Positions 7,051 through 12,420 of a stretch of 12,420 nucleotides of DNA are shown here, piece by piece; the first letter of the stretch is position 1; each line of letters starts with the position of its first letter. Location: NCBI GenBank assembly GCA_964576115.1, contig CAZNUA010000077.1, positions 1 through 12,420 on the forward strand. The letters are read 5' to 3'. The position numbers and the translations under genes were made by a program. This stretch comes from CAYSYY01 sp964576115 [NCBI: uncultured Gemmatimonadota bacterium] (GTDB lineage: Bacteria > Blakebacterota > Blakebacteria > Blakebacterales). The notes under the pieces are model-generated. The model searched no databases, was not told where the DNA came from, and was given only the letters and a program-made list of their open reading frames with translations.

Positions 7051-8208
7051 TCACATCCCCGGCAGCGGGCGTTCCGGTGTCAACTCGCGGAGGAATTCAT
7101 AGCAGGGAATGATCTGTATCCCTTCCCGGCGTAATCGCTCGGGACCGCGGTAGAGCAGGAGCGGGACGCACTCCGGGTAATCGGCACGGAAAGCCTTGAG
7201 AGCCCTGAGGTGATTCGAGTGAATCGTGCGGGTATTCTTCACTTCGACTGCCAGAAGACCATCCTCGCCATACAGCACGAAATCGACCTCCGTGCCGGCC
7301 GGGGTTCTCCAGAAATGAACCGTGTTCCTGCCCCCCCGGTACTGATTCCAGGCGATCAGATGTTGCAGGACGAGTCCTTCGAGGGCAGCTCCCTCGATCT
7401 CTTCTGACCGGTCGAAGGGTCCTGCCGGACGCAGAGATCTGAAGACACCGGCATCGAACAGGTAGAACTTCGGATGGGCCGTCACCCGTCTTTGCGCCCG
7501 GCGGGTGAAGACGGGAATCCGGAAGGCCAGCAGGAGGTCTTCCAGGATCGAGACATATCCCTCGACAGTCTTCCGGATGACCTCACACTCGCGGGCGACA
7601 TTCGAGATGTTCAGGACACCGGCGTGCGAGATACTGACGGCTTCGAGGAAACGCGCGAAGTCGCCGATCTTCCGGACCAGGCCCTCGGCCCGGACCTCTT
7701 CCTCCAGGTAGAGTGTGACGTACCCCCTGATCGTCTCTTCGGGATTCCGGGATTCTGTAACGACCGGAAGCAGTCCGACCTCGAGGGCCTGTTTCAGATC
7801 AAATCTTTCCCCCAGTTCCGAAGCCATGAAGGGGTGCATCGTCCGGCGAATCGCTCGTCCGGCCAGCAGATCCACTCCGGCGGCTCTTATCTTTCGCGCA
7901 CTCGATCCGGTCAGAATGAACTGCAGGTCGGGGTGACGTTCGATCAGGAGGTGGACCACCTCGAGCAGTTCCGGGATTTTCTGGATCTCATCGAGCACGA
8001 CACAGCGGCCCCGGGGGTGACTGTCGAGCAATTCGATCAGCCGTTCGGGTCGACTCGAATACCGGCGATACGTTTCAGGATCCAGCAGGTCGAGAAGGAG
8101 AGCCTCGGGATGGGTATGATTCACCCACCAGGTCTTCCCTGTGCCGCGCGGTCCGAGCAGGAAGAAACTGGTTCCGGGATCGTGAAGATGTCGCGGGAGA
8201 TAGTCCAT
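7051..8208 (-). CDS. COG1373-type AAA ATPase with DUF4143-like C-terminus (ATPase 2)
   Basis: A 385-residue relative of its neighbour with little overall similarity outside the motifs. Walker A is G19-PRGT-G24-K25-T26, Walker B is CVVLDEIQ at 69-76 (D73, E74), and TGSS is at 100-103. A DNA-binding-like helical segment lies at about 196-220 (GVLNISNVARECEVIRKTVE). The C-terminal part has KFYLFDAGVF (247-256), HFWRTPAGTEVDFVLYG (298-314) and E322-V-K324, again resembling a PD-(D/E)xK core. An ATG at 8271 is in frame, but I chose 8208. It has AGAGGG 6 nt upstream and starts like other family members, whereas the 21 extra codons are AT-rich sequence that looks like a promoter. It lies 103 nt upstream of ATPase 1 on the same strand, yet that gene has its own promoter. 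The function is unknown. Confidence 0.88.
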   Translation of the reverse strand: MDYLPRHLHDPGTSFFLLGPRGTGKTWWVNHTHPEALLLDLLDPETYRRYSSRPERLIELLDSHPRGRCVVLDEIQKIPELLEVVHLLIERHPDLQFILTGSSARKIRAAGVDLLAGRAIRRTMHPFMASELGERFDLKQALEVGLLPVVTESRNPEETIRGYVTLYLEEEVRAEGLVRKIGDFARFLEAVSISHAGVLNISNVARECEVIRKTVEGYVSILEDLLLAFRIPVFTRRAQRRVTAHPKFYLFDAGVFRSLRPAGPFDRSEEIEGAALEGLVLQHLIAWNQYRGGRNTVHFWRTPAGTEVDFVLYGEDGLLAVEVKNTRTIHSNHLRALKAFRADYPECVPLLLYRGPERLRREGIQIIPCYEFLRELTPERPLPGM

Positions 8209-8218
8209 TATTGCCCTC

Positions 8219-8259
8219 TTTTGGAATTGATTTTGCCATAAAAGACTCAATTGTGGCAA
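8219..8259 (-). promoter_or_regulatory. AT-rich promoter and inverted-repeat operator of ATPase 2
   Basis: On the minus strand TTGCCA (8259-8254 carries its complement-side half-site TGGCAA on the plus strand) is followed 18 nt later by CAAAAT, a modest -35/-10 pair just ahead of the AGAGGG site. The plus strand shows the inverted repeat TTGCCA (8233-8238) and TGGCAA (8254-8259), whose centres are 21 bp apart, two helical turns. One half-site coincides with the -35 and the other abuts the -10, as expected for a repressor site. In the rest of the gap (8260-8341) I see nothing clear. Confidence 0.35.
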
Positions 8260-8341
8260 CAACGTTTCCATAATTTAGGATAAATATCTGGCGGTGTCGA
8301 GCGATATCTGCAGAACCCTCAGCAGCCGGGACCTGCAGTCA

Positions 8342-10723
8342 CTACCGCTCCGGGGGCCGGATCACGATCCGGTCGTCGATCTCGACGCTCTGTTCCGAGC
8401 CGTCCTCGTACACGATCCGCAGAGTGCGGGGTGCCGGGGCCTGGTTGATGAGTACCCAGCGCCGGCCCTTTTTACGAACCTGGACCCGATCGATCCCGAA
8501 GCCCCGCTCCCGCTCGCGGTCGATGTAGACCTGACCCCAGTGGTCGAGGATGCGCATGGCCGCCTCGGCCGCGGCGCCGTTGCCCCAGTCGTAGATGGTG
8601 AAGACCCCCATGCCCTCACCCTCGGCTGAAGTGCGCCCCCCGTGGCCGTAGTTCTCCATGGTGAAGCCGTAGTCCTCGGGGCCGAACCAGGGATAGACCT
8701 TCTCCCACATCGCTTGTACGCCCGGGTTCTCGGGGCAGTACATCATCACGAAGCCGGCTTTCAGCGCCGCCAGACCCCGTTCGAAATGCGCCGGATCGCC
8801 GGTCCAGCGGTAGTAGTCGAGGAAGAGCTCGGCGAAAAGGGTCTGGCGCGAGTCGTTCCACTCTCCGTCGGCATTCATTACCCCGAAGCCCCCCAGGGCG
8901 GGCACGTAGATGAAGGGAGGCTGCCAGACCTGCTGGGCCATCGAGAGCTCGTCGAGAGTGCGCCAGCCGAAGGCCAGGTAGTGCTGCTCACCGGTGGCGC
9001 GGAAGCAGGCCAGCAGGGCCTCGGCGGTCCAGAACATCGAGAGGGTGTTCTGCTTGTGCAGGGCGTTGCGTTCGATCTTGCGATCCAGGTACTCCTCGCG
9101 GCCCCAGCCACAGCACGACCAGAAGGTCTCGTAATCGTGCCATTTGCCCTCGGGCACGATCGCGGCCAGCACCGCCTGCATGGCCCGCAGGGCCGCCTCG
9201 CGGTAACGGGTCTGGCCGGTGGCCTCGGCCAGGGCGAGCAGGAAGGTCACGCTCAGGCTGGTCTCTGGGGTCCGGTTCATGACCGGGCCGGGCTCGTGGG
9301 TCTCGGGATCGAGCCAGCCGGGAAAGAAGCCGGCCTCGTCCTGCAGGGTGAGCAGGCGCTCGCCCCAGGCGCGGGCGTAGTCGAGCAGGCGCTCCTCGGC
9401 TTCGAGTTCGTCGTACCAGCGCAGCATCAGCAGGGCCGTCCAGCTCGAGTCGAGCACGTGGTACCAGGCGTCGGTGATGCCGTGGTCGCGGGGGCAGCGG
9501 TTGGAGTTGGACCAGGTGGCCTCGCTCCAGGGGCGGGGGCGGCGGTATTCCCGGCCCTCGATCTCAACCGTCTCGTTGGGAGTGCGGATGACAGCCGGGA
9601 AGAGACCGCCGGAGACCGGGGCGGCCAGGGCCAGCTCCCGGGTCAGCCGGGCCCGGCGCAGCAGATCGTCATCGCCGGTCTTGCGAGCCCGGCGGTAGAG
9701 CCCCGAGGCGCTGCGCAGCGAAGAGAACCAGGTCTGGTTCCAGATCGAGAGGAACTCGCGCTGATACCAGATCCCCGGATAATTGGGCGACTGGGAGATG
9801 TTGACGATGAACTGCGGGGCCCCGACCAGCACGCCCTCCAGGTCGAACTCCTGCCAGACGGACTCGGCCCAGGAACCGAAGGCCCATTCATACGTGCGGT
9901 CGACGTAGGTTGCCAGGGGCGCCCCGATCGGTTCCCCGGCGGCCAGCAGGGGACTGCCCCAGCGCCGCCACAGGAACGAGGCCACCGGCGCCCAGGGATT
10001 GCGCACGCCCCAGTCGTCTTTCCAGGTGCAGACATAGAAGGCCAGCTCGAGTTCCCCCGGAGCGATCGTCATGCCTTCGGTTTTGGTGAAGAGCACGTGG
10101 GCGGGGATATCGGTCCGGACCAGGCCAAGCCACATCCGTCGGGCGGGGGCGTCGTAGTCGAGGAACCAGGGACTGTCGGGGCGCTGGCCGACCAGATCGA
10201 GGTCGGGCACCACGGCCACCGAGAGGTTCTCCTGCTGGGCGATCAGGGCGGGGGAGCGGAAGACGTGCTGGGCTATGACGTAGCCCTCTTCGGGCGCCAG
10301 GTGGGGGGCCCACCAGAAATCGGGTTCGAGAGCGACCTCGAAGGGGATCGCCAATTCGTCACAGGCGATCTCCCCGGGCACCTGCCAGCGCAGGCCGACC
10401 CGCTGCCAGCCCTCCCCGGCGACCCGCACGGTCACCTCGGGTGAACCGGCGCCGGGCAGTTCGGGGGGCGTGAAGGTGAGGCACTCCCGGTCGTTGAGGG
10501 CGACCGCCCAGCCGCGGTCGGTGCGGGTCACGGTCATCTCGTCCTGCTCGCCCGTCCGGCTGGTGGTGGTGCGCGGACCCGAACCGCAGCCGCTGAGTCC
10601 GGTCAGGACCAGCAGCAGGAGTGGCAGGACGCCCAGTCGGGACAGAACCGGGAACGACGCCGGGCGCTGGCGGGATCCCGGATGGAGGTGTTGTGAAGGG
10701 CTGAGGGGACGGTCCATCGTCAT
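8342..10723 (-). CDS. Large lipoprotein, probable (alpha/alpha)-barrel glycosidase-like enzyme
   Basis: A 793-residue exported protein with a 28-residue polar n-region, a hydrophobic core (about 30-43) and the lipobox L43-S-G-C46. Residues about 60-300 look like beta-rich carbohydrate-binding or sandwich sequence. Residues about 320-660 carry repeated amphipathic helices with aromatic and acidic residues between them (WYHVLDSSWTALLMLRWYDE at 420-439, NALHKQNTLSMFWTAEALLA at 553-572, RQTLFAELFLDYYRWTGDPA at 626-645). This pattern fits the six-hairpin glycosidase superfamily. I cannot name the family or the catalytic acids. The end (about 745-790) is a small beta-domain. I chose ATG 10723, not the far-upstream 10810, because the shared promoter repeat lies between them. 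ATG 10717 is also possible. The shared promoter suggests coregulation with the GH172-type operon. Confidence 0.72.
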   Translation of the reverse strand: MTMDRPLSPSQHLHPGSRQRPASFPVLSRLGVLPLLLLVLTGLSGCGSGPRTTTSRTGEQDEMTVTRTDRGWAVALNDRECLTFTPPELPGAGSPEVTVRVAGEGWQRVGLRWQVPGEIACDELAIPFEVALEPDFWWAPHLAPEEGYVIAQHVFRSPALIAQQENLSVAVVPDLDLVGQRPDSPWFLDYDAPARRMWLGLVRTDIPAHVLFTKTEGMTIAPGELELAFYVCTWKDDWGVRNPWAPVASFLWRRWGSPLLAAGEPIGAPLATYVDRTYEWAFGSWAESVWQEFDLEGVLVGAPQFIVNISQSPNYPGIWYQREFLSIWNQTWFSSLRSASGLYRRARKTGDDDLLRRARLTRELALAAPVSGGLFPAVIRTPNETVEIEGREYRRPRPWSEATWSNSNRCPRDHGITDAWYHVLDSSWTALLMLRWYDELEAEERLLDYARAWGERLLTLQDEAGFFPGWLDPETHEPGPVMNRTPETSLSVTFLLALAEATGQTRYREAALRAMQAVLAAIVPEGKWHDYETFWSCCGWGREEYLDRKIERNALHKQNTLSMFWTAEALLACFRATGEQHYLAFGWRTLDELSMAQQVWQPPFIYVPALGGFGVMNADGEWNDSRQTLFAELFLDYYRWTGDPAHFERGLAALKAGFVMMYCPENPGVQAMWEKVYPWFGPEDYGFTMENYGHGGRTSAEGEGMGVFTIYDWGNGAAAEAAMRILDHWGQVYIDRERERGFGIDRVQVRKKGRRWVLINQAPAPRTLRIVYEDGSEQSVEIDDRIVIRPPER

Positions 10724-10799
10724 CACCCGGCAGGTTGTCGGTTGCGATCGCTGAAGAGTAGCACGGGGCCGAAGAGGGATTCCACGCACAATCCGGCCC
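10717..10799 (-). repeat. Regulatory repeat, copy B (upstream of the barrel lipoprotein)
   Basis: This is the partner of 5688-5770: 83 bp, ungapped, 66 identities by hand count. It ends where the transposase remnant begins. It includes the ATG at 10723-10721, at the same offset as the leader-ORF ATG of copy A. Confidence 0.8.
10755..10784 (-). promoter_or_regulatory. Predicted promoter of the barrel lipoprotein
   Basis: TGGAAT(CC) at 10784-10779 and TGC-TACTCT with the hexamer at 10760-10755, 18 nt apart, match copy A exactly in both elements and spacing. Transcription would start near 10748, about 25 nt before the ATG at 10723. The ribosome site is weak (CCGGGTG). Confidence 0.55.
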
Positions 10800-10800
10800 G

Positions 10801-11019
10801 ACGTCCTCAACGACCGGTCATGACTGGCGGCCGATCTTCGGCTGGGACCGGCCGGTTCTGCGGGAGCTGTTTACCGCCGAGGTGTTCCGGTTCCTGCGGG
10901 AGAAGGAACTGCTGAGCGCCGAACGGATGCAACTGATCCAGTCGTGGCGGCACTCGGGATTCGGGGTGCATATGGGCGAGGCGTTCAGTGCCGCGGATCT
11001 CCCGCCGCCTGGACTTTGA
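10801..11019 (+). pseudogene. IS91-like (Y2-type) transposase remnant, C-terminal fragment
   Basis: Reading in the frame that ends at TGA 11017-11019, the sequence gives PIFGWDRPVLRELFTAEVFR, a segment with LLSAERMQLIQ, then SWRHSGFGVHMGEAF. The WRHSGF block after a lysine/leucine-rich helix is characteristic of the C-terminal region of IS91/IS801-type transposases. There is no start codon with a ribosome site, the catalytic N-terminal part is missing, and the family's usual continuation after this block is replaced by SAADLPPPGL and a stop. It is therefore a decayed fragment, truncated at both ends. It abuts the promoter repeat on its left and the ATPase 3 regulatory region on its right, marking a past insertion or rearrangement point. 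Confidence 0.7.
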
Positions 11020-11059
11020 ACTGGTGATAATGTGTCAATTCACTCCCTTTCGTTTCAGT

Positions 11060-11128
11060 CCTCAAAATGCCGCTCTTGACACCCTCAAAATCCCGATGTA
11101 GGATACCTCTAAATCCCGATAATAATAA
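11060..11128 (+). repeat. Three direct repeats with 23-bp period (operator-like iterons)
   Basis: Units start at 11060 (CCTCAAAATGCCG), 11083 (CCTCAAAATCCCGAT) and 11106 (CCTCTAAATCCCGAT), exactly 23 bp apart. The second lies between the -35 and -10 of the ATPase 3 promoter, the first covers the region upstream of the -35, and the third covers the predicted transcription start. This suits cooperative binding of a repressor, possibly autoregulation. Confidence 0.75.
11076..11104 (+). promoter_or_regulatory. Sigma-70-type promoter of ATPase 3
   Basis: A consensus -35, TTGACA (11076-11081), is separated by 17 bp from the -10 TAGGAT (11099-11104, 4/6). Transcription would start near 11111, giving a leader of about 40 nt that contains the GGGAGAGG ribosome site at 11137-11144. 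It is the best promoter match in the window and is overlapped by the 23-bp repeats. Confidence 0.7.
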
Positions 11129-11149
11129 ACCCTGTAGGGAGAGGTCACC

Positions 11150-12409
11150 GTGTCCGGCATGATTGTCCGGAGAATCGCAGCCGTCGTGGAGTTTCTGGCC
11201 AGAGAAGAGCCTGTGATCGCGCTCCAGGGCCCGAGAACCGTCGGGAAAACCACACTGCTTCGGGCCGTCGCCGCTGGCAAGGGTGTTGATGTCGTGGATC
11301 TGGACGACGTGGCTATCCGAGAAGCTGCGACCGCGGATCCTGCAACCTTCGTATCGGGTCCGCCGCCCGTGTGCATTGATGAATATCAGCACGTCCCTGA
11401 CATCCTGGACGCCATCAAGGCGGAGTTGAACCGGGACAGCTCGCCGGGACGTTTCATCATCACCGGATCCACACGCCACGATGCGCTGCCCATTGCAGCC
11501 CAGGCGCTGACCGGCAGGTTGCACGTGGTAAGCCTCTATCCATTCTCACAGGGAGAGATCGCGGGAATCCGGGAGAACCTGGTTGATGTTCTCTTCGGAG
11601 AGGCCTCCAGGTTGGTTACTCCCGAGGTGTCGTCGACGAGCCGCGAGGAGTATATCCGGCGCGTTGTCACCGGTGGGTTTCCCCTGGCTCTCGGCCGCAA
11701 TGAAACTGCCCGGAATCGATGGTTTGACAACTACATCACCCTGAGCCTCGAGCGAGACGTGGCCGAACTGTCGAAGATCCGGCAGAAACGGGCGCTACCC
11801 GAGCTCCTGAGGCGGCTCGCTGGCCAGACGGCCCAGATGCTGAACATGGCCTCGGCCGGGGAAAGCGTGGGCCTCAAGGCCGACACCGCCGAGAACTACA
11901 CCAGATTGCTGGAGGCGGTCTTTCTCGTGCATCGGCTTCCGGCATGGGGCAAGTCCCTCCGGGCACGGGCAGTCGCGACCCCGAAGCTTCATGTGGTGGA
12001 TTCAGGGTTGGCCGCGCGGCTTCTTCGGCTCTCTCCCGGGAAACTGGCTCGCCGTGAACCTGCGAGCCTCCAGGAGTTCGGTCATCTGTTCGAGACGTTC
12101 GTAGTTGCCGAAGTCCTGAAGCAGGTCTCCTGGATGGAGAGGATCGCGGGCTGCGGTCATTGGCGAACGCATGATGGCTCCGAAGTGGATCTGGTGATCG
12201 AACGAGACGACGGAAGCATCGTCGGGATCGAGGTGAAGGCCGGCAGTCGGGTACAGGACAAGGATCTTTCCGGGCTGCGAATATTGAAGAGCGAGCTCGG
12301 TGATGCCTTCGCTGCGGGAGCGGTGCTCTATACCGGAACCCGTGCCTACATGGTGGAGGAGCGAATCCACGTGGTACCGGCGGATCGATTGTGGACCCGG
12401 ATCGAGTAA
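11150..12409 (+). CDS. COG1373-type AAA ATPase with DUF4143-like C-terminus (ATPase 3)
   Basis: A 419-residue third member of the family, on the opposite strand and clearly diverged from the other two. Walker A is G27-PRTV-G32-K33-T34, Walker B is VCIDEYQ at 74-80 (D77, E78), and the sensor-like TGS is at 105-107. RRVVTGGFPLAL (170-181) is the family's post-ATPase motif. The C-terminal part has KLHVVDSGLAARLL (279-292), HWRTHDGSEVDLVIERDDG (337-355) and E361-V-K363, the nuclease-fold-like D347/ExK pattern. The start is GTG 11150, with GGGAGAGG 5 nt upstream. The ATG at 11159 is in frame but too far from that site. It has its own strong promoter with direct repeats and follows a transposase scar, which suggests recent acquisition. 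The stop is TAA at 12407-12409. The biological role is unknown. Confidence 0.92.
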   Translation: MSGMIVRRIAAVVEFLAREEPVIALQGPRTVGKTTLLRAVAAGKGVDVVDLDDVAIREAATADPATFVSGPPPVCIDEYQHVPDILDAIKAELNRDSSPGRFIITGSTRHDALPIAAQALTGRLHVVSLYPFSQGEIAGIRENLVDVLFGEASRLVTPEVSSTSREEYIRRVVTGGFPLALGRNETARNRWFDNYITLSLERDVAELSKIRQKRALPELLRRLAGQTAQMLNMASAGESVGLKADTAENYTRLLEAVFLVHRLPAWGKSLRARAVATPKLHVVDSGLAARLLRLSPGKLARREPASLQEFGHLFETFVVAEVLKQVSWMERIAGCGHWRTHDGSEVDLVIERDDGSIVGIEVKAGSRVQDKDLSGLRILKSELGDAFAAGAVLYTGTRAYMVEERIHVVPADRLWTRIE

Positions 12410-12420
12410 AGGGTCCGTTC

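Noticed and set aside
8642-10444. 600-codon open frame on the plus strand opposite the barrel lipoprotein
   Set aside because: It is rich in G, R, P, H and low-complexity sequence with no domain, and lies antisense to a protein with a signal peptide and coherent helices. It is a GC-driven shadow.
10724-10810. N-terminal extension of the barrel lipoprotein to 10810
   Set aside because: It would place the start upstream of the conserved promoter element and at the junction with the transposase remnant.
11060-11128. Small CRISPR array
   Set aside because: The repeat core is only about 15 bp with 8-bp intervals, far too short for repeat-spacer units, and it overlaps a promoter.

Overview
This is a GC-rich bacterial window. 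Two proteins carry lipobox signal peptides (LAAC and LSGC), which points to a Gram-negative-type envelope, and the gene set would suit a carbohydrate- and methylated-amine-using member of the Planctomycetota, Latescibacterota or Hydrogenedentota type. That placement is a low-confidence inference: no rRNA, tRNA or marker gene is present. Almost every large opposite-strand reading frame here is a GC-driven shadow and is left out.

Layout. (1) 1-383 (-) is the N-terminal part of an APC/AdiC-like permease that runs off the left edge. It is divergent from an operon at 555-2683 (+) encoding a non-pyrrolysine MttB-family methyltransferase and its MttC-type corrinoid protein. (2) 4436-5596 (-) is a DUF2961/GH172-type lipoprotein, followed 24 nt downstream by a sodium:solute symporter (2741-4411, -), apparently one operon for using a sugar or glycan. 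(3) 5811-6947 (-), 7051-8208 (-) and 11150-12409 (+) are three full-length but mutually divergent COG1373-type AAA ATPases with a DUF4143-like C-terminus. Each has its own distinctive, locally AT-rich regulatory region. (4) 8342-10723 (-) is a large lipoprotein that looks like an alpha/alpha-barrel glycosidase. (5) 10801-11019 (+) is a decayed fragment of an IS91-like transposase.

How it fits together. The clearest hidden structure is an 83-bp ungapped repeat (66/83 identical by my hand alignment) upstream of both lipoprotein genes (5688-5770 and 10717-10799). It keeps TGGAATCC and TGCTACTCT blocks while the 18-nt spacer between them has drifted, as expected for two copies of one promoter, perhaps of ECF sigma type. 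The GH172-type lipoprotein, the symporter and the barrel lipoprotein may therefore be one regulon, now interrupted by ATPase genes and a transposon scar. The methyltransferase, corrinoid protein and permease suggest uptake and demethylation of a methylated amine or betaine-like compound. The corrinoid:acceptor methyltransferase and the reductive activator are not in the window.

ATPase regulatory regions. The three ATPase genes have a 36-bp imperfect palindrome filling the predicted leader (6952-6987), an inverted repeat over the predicted promoter (8233-8259), and three 23-bp-period direct repeats across a strong promoter (11060-11128). I see no convincing rho-independent terminator, tRNA, rRNA, CRISPR array or intact insertion sequence. 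The convergent gap 2684-2740 holds nothing I recognise.
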